64,000 nucleotides of DNA from NCBI RefSeq assembly GCF_027604915.1, contig NZ_JAJAQC010000003.1, positions 186,001 to 250,000 on the forward strand, given 5' to 3'. Each line of letters opens with the position of its first letter. Position 1 is the stretch's first letter. Under the pieces are notes generated by a model that searched no databases, was not told the origin of the DNA, and saw only the letters and a program-made list of their open reading frames with translations. Shown piece by piece: positions 33,920-42,341 of the stretch. The DNA is from Streptomonospora mangrovi. GTDB taxonomy: Bacteria > Actinomycetota > Actinomycetes > Streptosporangiales > Streptosporangiaceae. The translations under genes were made by a program, and so were the position numbers.

Positions 33920-34009
33920 TTGGTTCCTGCGCGACATCCGCTCCCGATGCTGCGGTAGCCGGCCGGACCGGCTCTGGGGCCCGATGAAGACGACTGCGAG
34001 GGGATCGCG

Positions 34010-34555
34010 GTGACCGGACAACCAGCCCGCGAATCGATGGAAAGACTGGACGACGGCGACTGTTCGGGGCCGTTCGCGGCACCCTCCCCACGGGCGTGGT
34101 GGTCGACCGTCCTGCTGAACGGCGCCCCCGACCCCACCGGCCGGGCGCGCGCCGCGCACGCCGACCACCTCTTCTTCCACCTGGAGACCGATCCCGTCGC
34201 GCCGGCGGCCGCGCGCGAGATCGCCGCCCGCGTCCTGCGCGAGTGGCACATGGCCGCGCTGGTGCCCGACGTCGAACTCGTGGTCTCCGAACTCGTGACC
34301 AACGCCCTGCGCCACGGGAGCCCCCCCGGGCGCCCGGGCGTCCCCGACGACCCCATCCGCATGGGCCTGCTGCGCCGCGGCGGCGAGTTCGTCTGCGCCG
34401 TCCGCGACCGCGGCGAGCGCATGCCGATCCCCCGCGAGCCCGACCTCCGGTTGGAGAACGGCCGCGGTCTGCACCTTGTCGCGTGCTTCTGCCGCGCCTG
34501 GGGGGTGCTTCCCGTCCTGCCCCAGGGGAAGTACGTCTGGGCGAGTTTCCACTGA
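34010..34555 (+). CDS. ATP-binding protein, RsbW-like HATPase (GHKL) domain
   Basis: The 181-residue protein has a GHKL ATPase domain of the anti-sigma factor kinase type. The N box is VELVVSELVTNALRHGS near residue 90, the G1 region VRDRGERMPIP, and the G2 region ENGRGLHLVACFCRAWG near residue 155. About 45 N-terminal residues are variable. GTG at 34010 follows GAGGGGAT. Small HATPase genes beside XRE-DUF5753 and DUF397 genes are the hallmark of WhiJ/AbaA-like loci in Streptomyces. Here it is 199 bases upstream of the XRE gene on the same strand. The partner protein is unknown. Confidence 0.88.
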   Translation: MTGQPARESMERLDDGDCSGPFAAPSPRAWWSTVLLNGAPDPTGRARAAHADHLFFHLETDPVAPAAAREIAARVLREWHMAALVPDVELVVSELVTNALRHGSPPGRPGVPDDPIRMGLLRRGGEFVCAVRDRGERMPIPREPDLRLENGRGLHLVACFCRAWGVLPVLPQGKYVWASFH

Positions 34556-34754
34556 TCACCGTCCGCCCGCCGACGCACGGGCGGACGGGGACCGCCGCCC
34601 GCGCCGACGCCGAACCCGCGCTCCGGCGCCCGTTCGGGGTGCCGCCGATCGAGTTGTCGGTCCAATCGGCGATATCGTGGGCTTGCGTGGGTATGCCGCG
34701 CGGCGCGGCGGTCCCCGGCGGGTTCCGCCGGAGTGGAGCAGGGAGGCACCGGCA

Positions 34755-35621
34755 GTGGACATTGCTCGTCTGAAGAAGGGGAGCGGTCCCACAGTGCGCC
34801 GGATGCTGCTGGGGTCGGAACTGCGCAAGTGCCGCGAGGCCAAGGGCCTCACCCGAGCCGAGGCCGGCCACTACATCCGCGGCTCGGAGTCCAAGATCAG
34901 CCGCATGGAGCTGGGCCGCGTGGGCTTCAAGGTCCGCGACGTCGAGGACCTGCTGAAGTTATACGGGGTCACCGACAGAGAACAGATCGCGACCATGGTG
35001 CAGTTGGCCCGCGACTCCAAGAAGCCGGGCTGGTGGCAGGCCTACGGCGAGAGCCTGCCGAACTGGTTCCAGGTCTATGTCGGCCTTGAGGAGGCCGCCA
35101 CCCGCATCCGGGTCTACGAGGCGCAGTTCGTGCCGGGCGTGCTCCAGACCGAGGACTACGCGCGCTCGGTGATCGCGCTGGGCAACCGCGTCAAGCCGGT
35201 CGAGACCGAGGACCGGGTGGCGGTGCGGATGCGGCGCCAGCGCCACGTGCTCAGCGGCGCCTGCCGGCTGTGGGCCATCATCGACGAGGCTGCGGTGCGT
35301 CGGCCGGTGGGCGGCCCCGACATCATGCGCGGCCAGTTGGAGCGGCTGATCGAGCTGAGCGAGCGCCCCAACATCACGGTGCAGATCATCCCGTTCAGCG
35401 AGGGCGCGCACGCCGCCGCGGTGGGCACCTTCACGATCCTGCGCTACCCCGACTTCGGGCTGTCCGACATCGTCTACCTGGAGCAGCTCACCGGGTCGAT
35501 GTGCCTGGACCGGCGCAGCGACATCGACCTCTACACCATGGCCATGGAGAACCTCAGCGTCATCGCCGACACCCCGGCGCGCAGCACGCTGCGGCTCAAG
35601 GACATGATGAACGACCTGTGA
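34755..35621 (+). CDS. XRE family helix-turn-helix regulator with DUF5753 (WhiJ-like)
   Basis: The 288-residue protein has an N-terminal XRE helix-turn-helix (LGSELRKCREAKGLTRAEAG, then GSESKISRMELGRVGF) up to about residue 75. The DUF5753 sensor domain follows from about residue 105 to the end, with the characteristic YVGLEEAATRIRVYEAQFVP and PGVLQTEDYAR. GTG at 34755, nine bases after AGGGAGG, gives the family's usual length; longer starts overlap the upstream gene. WhiJ of S. coelicolor has this architecture and represses development together with a DUF397 partner. It converges with such a DUF397 gene here and is the best candidate for the protein that binds the flanking palindromes. Confidence 0.9.
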   Translation: MDIARLKKGSGPTVRRMLLGSELRKCREAKGLTRAEAGHYIRGSESKISRMELGRVGFKVRDVEDLLKLYGVTDREQIATMVQLARDSKKPGWWQAYGESLPNWFQVYVGLEEAATRIRVYEAQFVPGVLQTEDYARSVIALGNRVKPVETEDRVAVRMRRQRHVLSGACRLWAIIDEAAVRRPVGGPDIMRGQLERLIELSERPNITVQIIPFSEGAHAAAVGTFTILRYPDFGLSDIVYLEQLTGSMCLDRRSDIDLYTMAMENLSVIADTPARSTLRLKDMMNDL

Positions 35622-35749
35622 CCCGTTGCGCCGGCTCTGACCGGCGCCGCACCCGGTCCCGTTCGCGGTTCTCCAGGTTTCCCCGGTTTCGCGGTTCCCG
35701 CTCCCGCCCGCCCGATCCCGTGGGGGAGCGCGGCGCGCCATAACGCGAA

Positions 35750-35786
35750 GGGCTCCGCGGCGGGCGCGAGGCCGGCCGCGGAGCCC
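35750..35786. terminator. Bidirectional terminator between XRE and DUF397 genes
   Basis: GGGCTCCGCGGC (35750-35761) and GCCGCGGAGCCC (35775-35786) form a perfect 12-bp stem with a 13-base loop in the convergent gap. Confidence 0.65.
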
Positions 35787-35833
35787 CTGGCCACGCGCCG
35801 GGGGGCGACGCATGGGTCTGGGTCGGCTGAGGA

Positions 35834-36067
35834 CTACCCCAGCAGGTTGTCGAAGTCGCCGTCCTTGGCGCCGAGGATCAGGGCGTCGATCTCGGCCTGG
35901 GTGTAGACCAGCGCGGGTCCGTCGGGGAAACGGGAGTTGCGCATGGCGATCGAGCCGTTGGCCAGGCGGGCCATCTCGACGCAGGCGCCCTGGTGGTTGC
36001 TGCGCCGGCTCTTCTGCCAGGCGATGTCGTGGAGTTCGGAGGCCGCGATGCCGTTGTAGGCGTCCAT
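35834..36067 (-). CDS. DUF397 domain-containing protein
   Basis: The 77-residue protein is a DUF397 protein. It has WQKSRRSNHQGACVEMARL, then IAMRNSRFPDGPALVYTQAE and a terminal FDNLLG tail. Proteins of this family are small partners of XRE-DUF5753 regulators and are thought to modulate their DNA binding, as shown for the WhiJ and BldB-related systems. ATG at 36067 follows AGAGGAG at eight bases, so it should be well translated. It faces the XRE gene and carries the same operator palindrome in its promoter. Confidence 0.88.
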   Translation of the reverse strand: MDAYNGIAASELHDIAWQKSRRSNHQGACVEMARLANGSIAMRNSRFPDGPALVYTQAEIDALILGAKDGDFDNLLG

Positions 36068-36135
36068 GGGAGAAACTCCTCTGGGTCGGGGGTGAAGGCG
36101 TCCGCACCAGCGGGCACAGCCGACTGCACCGTCCA

Positions 36136-36183
36136 ATGCACGTGCATCAGCACCGTACTTTGGCCAGGATAACTCACGTGCAT
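36136..36183 (-). promoter_or_regulatory. Promoter and palindromic operators of the DUF397 gene
   Basis: On the minus strand a -10-like TATCCT (36166-36171) is followed by the perfect palindrome ATGCACGTGCAT (36136-36147). A second, partial copy (CACGTGCAT, 36175-36183) lies just upstream of the -10. The perfect copy is identical to that at 33908-33919. Confidence 0.65.
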
Positions 36184-36224
36184 ACGCGCTGTCCGCCCCT
36201 CGCCACGGATTTGTGACATGGAAA

Positions 36225-36257
36225 GGCCCGTGCCCCCGCAGGGCGGGGGCACGGGCC
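36225..36257. terminator. Strong terminator of the zinc-binding lipoprotein gene
   Basis: GGCCCGTGCCCCCGC (36225-36239) and GCGGGGGCACGGGCC (36243-36257) form a 15-bp perfect stem with a 3-base loop, 21 bases past the stop on the minus strand. A short T-rich run follows in that direction. Confidence 0.75.
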
Positions 36258-36278
36258 CGGCTGCGCGCGGTGGCGGCG

Positions 36279-37367
36279 TCAGCCGCAGTCGAGCGCGGTG
36301 CTCAGCGCCTCCAGGTTGCCGCGCATGATGGAGGGGTAGTCGTCGCCGGGCGAGGCGTCGGTGACGCCCTCCAGCGGGTCGAGCACGGCGGTGTCGGCGC
36401 CGGTCTCGGCGGCGATGGTCTCGGCGGCCTCGGGGCTGGTCAGAGGCTCGGTGAAGACCGTGGTGACGTCGTGCTCGCGGACGGTCTCGGCGACCTCGGC
36501 CATGCGCGCCGGCGAGGGCTCGGAGTGGGAGTCCAGCCCGGCCACGGGGATCTGGTGCAGGTCGTAGCGGGCGGCCAGGTAGCCGAACGCGGTGTGGCTG
36601 ACCACGATGTCGCGGCTGCGGCAGTCGGCCAGGCCGGTGGAGTAGTCCTCGTGGATGCCGTCGAGGAGGGTGGTGACCTCCTCGGCGTTGGCGGCGAAGG
36701 CGTCGGCGTGGTCGGGGTCGATCTCGGCGAGGCGGTCGGCCAGGCCGGCGGCGGCCTCGGCCATGCGCTCGGTGTCGAGCCACATGTGGGGGTCGAACTC
36801 GCCATGGTCGTGGCCGTCGTGGCCGCCCTCGTCGCCGTGGGACTCCCCGGCGCCCTCCTCCTCGGCGTGGGCGTCCTCCTCGGCGGCGTGCTCGTCCCCG
36901 GCGTGGGAGTGCTCGTCCTCGGCGTGGTCGTGGCCGCCCTCGTCGCCGTGGGACTCCTCGCCGCCGTGGTCGTGGGGCTCCTCGGCGGCGTTCTCCTCGG
37001 CGGTGCGCAGTTCGACCAGGTCGGCGACGTCCAGGGCGTTGCCGTCGCCCTGCTGGGACACCGCGTCGTCGACCGCCGGCTGGAGGCCGCTGACGTAGAA
37101 GGCGAGGTCGGCGTCGGCCACCTGGCCGACCTGGCGCGGGGTGAGTTCGAGGTCGTGGGGTTCGGCCCCGGGCTCGGTGAGGTTGGCGACCTCGACGTGG
37201 TCGCCGCCGACCTGGGCCGCCAGCCACTCCAGCGGGTAGACGCCGGTGACGACGCTGAGCCGCGCGCCGGAGCCGCCGCCGTCCTCGCCACCTCCGCCGC
37301 AGCCGGTCACGGTGAGCATCCCGGCCGCGCAGACCGCGGCCACCTTGACATACGTCCGTCCTCGCAT
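36279..37367 (-). CDS. znuA: Zinc ABC transporter substrate-binding lipoprotein (ZnuA-like)
   Basis: The 362-residue protein is a cluster A-I metal-binding protein. A lipoprotein signal ends at the lipobox VTGC near residue 22. The first metal-site His is in EPHDLELTP near residue 70. A His/Asp/Glu-rich loop of about 65 residues runs from about residue 118 to 185. FDPHMWLD, SHTAFGYLAARYDLHQIPVAGLDS and FTEPLTSPEAAETIA supply the other ligands. I chose ATG 37367; ATGs at 37376 and 37379 are alternatives. A TTG at 37403 would run into the Zur box. No permease or ATPase gene is adjacent, so it is an orphan here. Confidence 0.88.
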   Translation of the reverse strand: MRGRTYVKVAAVCAAGMLTVTGCGGGGEDGGGSGARLSVVTGVYPLEWLAAQVGGDHVEVANLTEPGAEPHDLELTPRQVGQVADADLAFYVSGLQPAVDDAVSQQGDGNALDVADLVELRTAEENAAEEPHDHGGEESHGDEGGHDHAEDEHSHAGDEHAAEEDAHAEEEGAGESHGDEGGHDGHDHGEFDPHMWLDTERMAEAAAGLADRLAEIDPDHADAFAANAEEVTTLLDGIHEDYSTGLADCRSRDIVVSHTAFGYLAARYDLHQIPVAGLDSHSEPSPARMAEVAETVREHDVTTVFTEPLTSPEAAETIAAETGADTAVLDPLEGVTDASPGDDYPSIMRGNLEALSTALDCG

Positions 37368-37387
37368 GCCGTCCATCATCGCGAAAA

Positions 37388-37402
37388 TGAAAATGGTTGT
37401 CA
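37388..37402. promoter_or_regulatory. Zur box upstream of the zinc-binding lipoprotein gene
   Basis: TGAAAATGGTTGTCA closely resembles the actinobacterial Zur box (TGAAAATGATTTTCA-like 15-mer with dyad symmetry). It lies 20 bases before the chosen start, so zinc-bound Zur should repress the gene when zinc is sufficient. Confidence 0.6.
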
Positions 37403-37503
37403 ATTTGCGGCATGCTGGGCGGAAAACGGTGTATGTCCGTCTATGGCTGCTATGACCATGATGTCCGGAAAGTAGGTTGCTGTGGCGCGGCGTGCGCCGC
37501 CGC

Positions 37504-38172
37504 TCAGTTGATCTCGGCGAACCTCTCCACCGCGTCGGTCTTGCCGGCCACCACGATGATGTCGCCCTTCTGGGGAACGGTGTCGGCCGTGGCGTAGGTG
37601 AACTGCTCGCCGTGGCGCTTGATGCACACCACCGTGATGCCGTGCTTGGTGCGCACCTTGGTCTCGCCCAGCTTGCGGCCGATCATCTCGCGCGGCGCCT
37701 TGGTCTTGCCCAGCGCGAAGTCCTCCTCGATCTCGACGTAGTCGAGCATCCGCCCCGACACCAGGTGCGCCACGCGCTCGCCCATGTCGTGCTCGGGCAG
37801 CACCACGTGGTGGGCGCCGATCTGCTGGAGGATGCGGCCGTGTCGGCGGCTGGTGGCCTTGGCCCAGATGTGCGGCACGCCCATGTCCACCAGCAGCGAG
37901 GCGGCCAAAATGCTCTCCTCCAGGTGGGTGCCGATGCCCACGACCGCCCGGGTGAACTCGTGCGCGCCGACCTGGCGCAGCGCCTCGTCGTCGGTGGCGT
38001 CGGCCACCACGGTGTGGGTGAGGGACTCGGCGTAGGCCTGCACCAGGCGCGGGTTGGAGTCCATGCCCAGGACCTCCCAGCCGTGGGCGACCAGCTCCAG
38101 GGCCAGGGAGCTGCCGAAGCGCCCCAGCCCGATGACGAGCACGCGCTTGTCGTTTGGCCTGCTCCGCTGCAC
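37504..38172 (-). CDS. ktrA: TrkA family potassium uptake regulatory protein (KtrA-like)
   Basis: The 222-residue protein has an RCK-N Rossmann domain (RVLVIGLGRFGSSLALEL with GxGxxG near residue 15, and an acidic MDSN after strand two). An RCK-C domain runs from about residue 140 (IGRKLGETKVRTKHGITVV). The length and single N plus C layout match KtrA/CeoB-type gating rings that bind nucleotides and open the KtrB channel. ATG at 38172. It is 45 bases downstream of the TrkH-family pore gene on the same strand, forming a two-gene potassium uptake operon. Confidence 0.9.
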   Translation of the reverse strand: MQRSRPNDKRVLVIGLGRFGSSLALELVAHGWEVLGMDSNPRLVQAYAESLTHTVVADATDDEALRQVGAHEFTRAVVGIGTHLEESILAASLLVDMGVPHIWAKATSRRHGRILQQIGAHHVVLPEHDMGERVAHLVSGRMLDYVEIEEDFALGKTKAPREMIGRKLGETKVRTKHGITVVCIKRHGEQFTYATADTVPQKGDIIVVAGKTDAVERFAEIN

Positions 38173-38217
38173 TTTCTTCTCCGTCCCGTTGCGTCCCGGC
38201 CCCGCGGCCGGGACCTG

Positions 38218-39648
38218 TTATCCAATGATCGGACGCGACTCGGCCAGATCGTAGCGCCGGGTGTGCTCGCGCAGCGCCAGCGCCGAGGCGAACGTGATCG
38301 GCCCGATCCGCCCGGCCAGCATGAGCACCACCAGCAGCAGTTGCGCGGGCTCGGGCAGGTCGCCGGTGATCCCGGTGGACAGGCCCACCACGCCCGAGGC
38401 CGACACCACCTCGAACAGCACGACCTCCAACTGGTAGCGCGTGGCCACCAGCAGCGCCACCGTGGAGGCCACCACCACGGTCATCGACAGGAAGGTCAGG
38501 CTCAGCGCCTCGCGGATCACCGAGGGCGGGAGGCGGCGGCCGAAGACGTGCACGTGGGGGTGGCCCCGGATCTCGGCCCACACCACCAGGAACAGCACGG
38601 CCAGCGTGGCGACCTTGATGCCGCCGGCGGTGCTGCCGCTGCCGTTGCCCACGAACATCAGCATGATCGTGACCAGCAGCGTGGAGTCCTCCATGGCGCC
38701 CACGTCGACCGTGTTGAACCCGCCGCTGCGCGGCATGATCCCGTGGAAGATCCCGTTGACCAGCCGCGCCCCGGGGCTGAGGCCGCCCAGGGTGGCCGGG
38801 TTGCTCCACTCCATCAGCGGCACCAGCACCATGCCCGCGCCGAACAGCAGCGCCGTGGTGGTCACGGTGAGCTTGGTGTGCAGGGTCCAGCGGCGGGGGC
38901 TGCGCAGGTGGCGGCGCAGCTCCAGCAGCACCGGGAACCCCAGGCCGCCCACGATGGTGGCCGCGGCGATGGGCAGCAGGATGAGCGGGTCGCCGGAGAA
39001 CCGGGTGAGGCTGTCGTCGTAGATGGACAGGCCGGCGTTGTTGAACGCCATGATCGAGTGGAAGGTCCCGCTGTAGAGCGCCTCCAGCAGGGTCATATCG
39101 TGGGCCAGCCACATGCGCGGCACGATCACCGCCGCCAGCACCGCCTCGCACAGCAGGCTGGTGCGCACCACGCGGCCCACGATCCCGCTGACGTCGCCGA
39201 CGCTGAGGCTGCGGGTCTCGGCCTGGAGGGTGAGCTGCATGCGCAGCCCGAAGCGGTGGATGACCACCACGCCCAGCACCGAGGCCAGGGTCATGATCCC
39301 GATCCCGCCGACCTGCACCAGCCCGGCCACCACCAGCTCGCCGAACACCGACAGCTCGGTGCCCAGCCCGATCACGGCCAGGCCGCACACCGCCAGCGCG
39401 CTGGTGGCGGTGAACAGCGCCTCGACCACGGTGAGGTCGTGGCCCTCGGCGTGGGCGGCGGGCAGCAGCAGGACGAGCGCGCCCAGCAGGTCGGCGACCA
39501 CGAACAGCAGGACGAACAGCCGCGCCGGGCGGCCCCACAGGGCGCGCGGGAGGTCCCGCGGCAGCGCGGGGCGCCGCCAGAGGCGGGCCAGCCAGCGGTA
39601 GACGGCGCTTCGAACGCTCTGCGCGCGCTCAGGCCGGTGTGGTCGCAT
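38218..39648 (-). CDS. ktrB: TrkH family potassium uptake protein (KtrB-like)
   Basis: The 476-residue membrane protein shows four pore-loop repeats of the Trk/Ktr superfamily: TSALAVCGLAV near residue 85, FHSIMAFNNAGLSIYDD near 195, MPRSGGFNTVDVGAM near 308 and SASGVVGLSTGIT near 425. Glycines at the filter positions indicate K+ (or Na+-coupled K+) conduction. About eight to ten hydrophobic helices surround them. A basic N-terminal tail precedes the first helix. It is upstream of the KtrA-like gene. A perfect 26-bp palindrome separates it from nhaA. Confidence 0.9.
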   Translation of the reverse strand: MRPHRPERAQSVRSAVYRWLARLWRRPALPRDLPRALWGRPARLFVLLFVVADLLGALVLLLPAAHAEGHDLTVVEALFTATSALAVCGLAVIGLGTELSVFGELVVAGLVQVGGIGIMTLASVLGVVVIHRFGLRMQLTLQAETRSLSVGDVSGIVGRVVRTSLLCEAVLAAVIVPRMWLAHDMTLLEALYSGTFHSIMAFNNAGLSIYDDSLTRFSGDPLILLPIAAATIVGGLGFPVLLELRRHLRSPRRWTLHTKLTVTTTALLFGAGMVLVPLMEWSNPATLGGLSPGARLVNGIFHGIMPRSGGFNTVDVGAMEDSTLLVTIMLMFVGNGSGSTAGGIKVATLAVLFLVVWAEIRGHPHVHVFGRRLPPSVIREALSLTFLSMTVVVASTVALLVATRYQLEVVLFEVVSASGVVGLSTGITGDLPEPAQLLLVVLMLAGRIGPITFASALALREHTRRYDLAESRPIIG

Positions 39649-39684
39649 CGGGGTCCTGATCGGGGTGCTCGTGGTGGCCTTGGT

Positions 39685-39710
39685 CGGGGCCGCGGCCGGC
39701 CGCGGCCCCG
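39685..39710. terminator. Perfect 26-bp GC palindrome, likely nhaA terminator
   Basis: A C followed by GGGGCCGCGGCC is mirrored exactly by its complement with no loop, giving a 26-bp perfect dyad in the 166-base gap between nhaA and ktrB (both minus strand). It most likely ends nhaA transcription or insulates ktrB. Confidence 0.55.
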
Positions 39711-39814
39711 GCGCACCTGGACGGGGAACGCACCCCCATCCAACCGCGTTCCACGCCCCGCCGGGGGGCGGACGGCGCGTGTCGGCTCATGATGCCACCG
39801 ACGGGGGTGCCGCG

Positions 39815-41083
39815 TTACGCCCCGGCCGCGGGGCTCTCCGCCTCGGCGTGGTCGTAGCCGTGGCGCCGGTAGTGGGCGCTGCGCACGCCCAGCACCAGGG
39901 CCGCCAGCACCGTGGCCACCAGCGAGGCCACCAGCACCCCGGCCTTGGCGTCCTCCATCATCTCCGGGTGGTCGGGGAAGGACAGTTCGGTCACCAGCAG
40001 CGAGACCGTGAACCCGATCCCGGCCAGCAGCGACATGCCGAAGATGTCCACCCAGCGCAGCGAGGGGTTGAGTTCGGCGCTGGTGACCTTGGTGGTGATC
40101 CAGGAGCCGCCGAAGATGCCGAGGAGCTTGCCGCAGACCAGGCCGGCGATCACGCCGAGCGCGGCGGTGTCGGAGAAGATCGCGTCCAGGCCGGTGAAGG
40201 CCACGCCCGCCGACATCATCGCGAAGAACGGCAGGACCACGCCCGAGGACCACGGGCGGATGAGGTGCTCGGCGCGGTGGCTGGGGTCGGACTCCTCGCC
40301 GGGCAGGGCCACGGTGCGCATCAGCATGCCCATGGCCACGCCCGCGATGGTGGCGTGCACGCCGCTGGCGTGCATCAGTGCCCAGGCGGTGACGGCCAGC
40401 GGGACGTAGACCACCCAGTTGGGCACGGGGGAGCGGTCGAGCGCGGCGGCCAGGCCCCGGCCGCGCTGGAGGTAGCCGAAGAGGGCGAGCAGCGCGAGCG
40501 CGCCCAGCAGCGGCAGGAACGCCAGGTGGTCGGTGTAGAAGACGGCGATGACGACGATCGCGCCCAGGTCGTCCACGATGGCCAGGGTGAGCAGGAAGGT
40601 GCGCAGCGCGGGCGGCAGGTAGCGGCCGACCACGGCGAGGATGGCCACCGCGAAGGCGATGTCGGTGGCCATGGGGATGCCCCAGCCGCCCAGGGCGTCG
40701 GGGTTGCCCAGGTTGATCAGCGCGTAGATGGTGGCGGGCACGACCATGCCGCACAGCGCCGCGATGATGGGCAGCATGGCGCGGCGCGGGTTGCGCAGTT
40801 CGCCGTGCACGAACTCCTGCTTGAGTTCGTTGCCCACGACGAAGAAGAAGATCGCGAGCAGGCCGTCGGCCGCCCACGCCTCCACGCTCAGGTCCAGGTG
40901 CAGCGCGGCGGGGCCGAAGGAGAAGGTCCGGATGGACTCATAGACCTCGCTCCAGGGGGAGTTGGCCCAGACCAGCGCGACCACGGCGCCCGCGATCAGC
41001 AGGAAGCCGCTGACGACGTCCTCGCGCAGGGCGTCGGCGATCCTGGCGAACCTGCCCCCGCCCGGGCTCCGTCCCTCGGTCAT
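39815..41083 (-). CDS. nhaA: Na+/H+ antiporter NhaA
   Basis: The 422-residue protein matches NhaA. It has about twelve membrane segments. IPMATDIAFAVAILAVVG near residue 140 and LAIVDDLGAIVVIAVFYTD near residue 170, with the paired Asp ion site, are diagnostic. NELKQEFVHGELR lies between helices 2 and 3, and GFTVSLLVTEL lies near residue 375. ATG at 41083 avoids a long Gly-rich upstream extension. It exchanges cytoplasmic sodium or lithium for protons. It is monocistronic within a run of cation transport genes. Confidence 0.92.
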   Translation of the reverse strand: MTEGRSPGGGRFARIADALREDVVSGFLLIAGAVVALVWANSPWSEVYESIRTFSFGPAALHLDLSVEAWAADGLLAIFFFVVGNELKQEFVHGELRNPRRAMLPIIAALCGMVVPATIYALINLGNPDALGGWGIPMATDIAFAVAILAVVGRYLPPALRTFLLTLAIVDDLGAIVVIAVFYTDHLAFLPLLGALALLALFGYLQRGRGLAAALDRSPVPNWVVYVPLAVTAWALMHASGVHATIAGVAMGMLMRTVALPGEESDPSHRAEHLIRPWSSGVVLPFFAMMSAGVAFTGLDAIFSDTAALGVIAGLVCGKLLGIFGGSWITTKVTSAELNPSLRWVDIFGMSLLAGIGFTVSLLVTELSFPDHPEMMEDAKAGVLVASLVATVLAALVLGVRSAHYRRHGYDHAEAESPAAGA

Positions 41084-41320
41084 GTATCGCGCTCCCCACA
41101 GGTGGTCGACGTCATCGCTCGCACCGGCCCCGCCGCCGGACCCGGCCCGGCGCGCGGGGCGCACCGGGCGGCCGGCGGGGCGCACGGAAGCACCCGCCCC
41201 GGCCGGTCGGCGACGTTGTCCGACCCCGACGGTGCTTTGTCCAGGTCACGCCCTGTCCGCACCGCTGGGATCCGACGACGATACCCCGGGGGGCGACCCG
41301 GCGCGCCGGGCGGGGGCGGC

Positions 41321-42238
41321 TCAGGCGTGGCAGGGGCCCTCGTGGTCGACGTGGCCGGCGGGCTCCAGTTGCAGGGTGGAGTGGTCGACGTCGAAGTGGC
41401 CCGACAGGCAGGCGTGCAGGTCGTCCAGCACGCGCCCGGCGTCGGCCAGGCGGGCGTCCTCGACCACCACGTGCGCCGACATCACCGGGGTGCCCGAAGT
41501 GATGGTCCAGGCGTGCAGGTCGTGCACGTCCAGCACGCCGGGCTGGCGCATCAGGTGGGCGCGGACCTCGTCCAGGTCGACGTTGCGCGGGGTGGCCTCC
41601 AGCAGCACGTGCACGGCCTCGCGCAGCAGGCTCCAGGCGCGCGGCACGATGAAGGCGGAGACGGCCAGGGAGACCAGGGAGTCGACCCGCTCCCAGCCGG
41701 TGAGCCAGATCAGCCCGCCGCCCACCAGGACGCCCACCGAGGCCAGGGCGTCGCCCATGACCTCCAGGTAGGCGCCGCGGACGTTGAGGCTCTCGCGCTG
41801 GCCGCCGCGCAGCAGCAGCAGCGCGACCACGTTGGCGGCCAGCCCCACCGCGGCCACGGCCACCACCCAGGGGCCGGCGACCGGCTGGGGGTCCAGCAGC
41901 CGCCGCACGGCCTCCACGGCGACGAAGGCGCACAGGGCGAAGAGGGTGAGGGCGTTGACGGCGGCGGCCAGCACCTCGGCGCGCTGGAGGCCGAAGGTGC
42001 GGTCGGCGCTGGGCGGCCGGCCGGCGATCCACACCGCCACCAGGGCCAGCACCAGGCCGAAGGAGTCGGCCACGGTGTGCCCGGCGTCGGCCAGCAGCGC
42101 CAGGCTGCCCGAGGCGGCGGCACCGGCGACCTGCACCACCGCCACGCCCACCATCAGCGCCAGGGCGGCGGCGAGCCGCCCGCGGTTGGCGGCGGCGGCC
42201 GTGGCGTGGCCGTGCCCGTGGCCGTGTCCGTGGCCCAT
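41321..42238 (-). CDS. Cation diffusion facilitator (CDF) metal exporter
   Basis: The 305-residue protein is a CDF antiporter. The N-terminus is a His-rich MGHGHGHGHGHA. Six helices follow, with the transport site in ADAGHTVADSFGL (HxxxD, helix 2) and AYLEVMGDALASV (helix 5). In helix 5 the usual HxxxD is ExxxD. A cytoplasmic C-terminal domain after residue 210 contains DLHAWTITSGTPVMSAHVVVE. ATG at 42238 follows GAGGAGG. It is divergent from a CmtR-like repressor, with tandem operators between them, so it is probably a Zn/Cd/Pb-type efflux pump induced by the metal. Confidence 0.9.
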   Translation of the reverse strand: MGHGHGHGHGHATAAAANRGRLAAALALMVGVAVVQVAGAAASGSLALLADAGHTVADSFGLVLALVAVWIAGRPPSADRTFGLQRAEVLAAAVNALTLFALCAFVAVEAVRRLLDPQPVAGPWVVAVAAVGLAANVVALLLLRGGQRESLNVRGAYLEVMGDALASVGVLVGGGLIWLTGWERVDSLVSLAVSAFIVPRAWSLLREAVHVLLEATPRNVDLDEVRAHLMRQPGVLDVHDLHAWTITSGTPVMSAHVVVEDARLADAGRVLDDLHACLSGHFDVDHSTLQLEPAGHVDHEGPCHA

Positions 42239-42289
42239 GCGGATCCTCCTCGCGCGGGCGGCGCCCGAGACCGTACTGTTCAGTCGCCA

Positions 42290-42329
42290 CTGTTTATACA
42301 GCCCGGACTGTCTATACAGCAAACGCTGT
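42290..42329. promoter_or_regulatory. Tandem operators between the CDF exporter and CmtR-like regulator
   Basis: Two 12-mers, CTGTTTATACAG (42290-42301) and CTGTCTATACAG (42308-42319), lie 18 bp apart. A further CTGT half-site at 42326-42329 pairs with the second box's ACAG arm across six bases. They occupy the only AT-rich DNA between the divergent genes and are likely ArsR/SmtB-type operators. Confidence 0.65.
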
Positions 42330-42341
42330 AAAATGGTTTTC

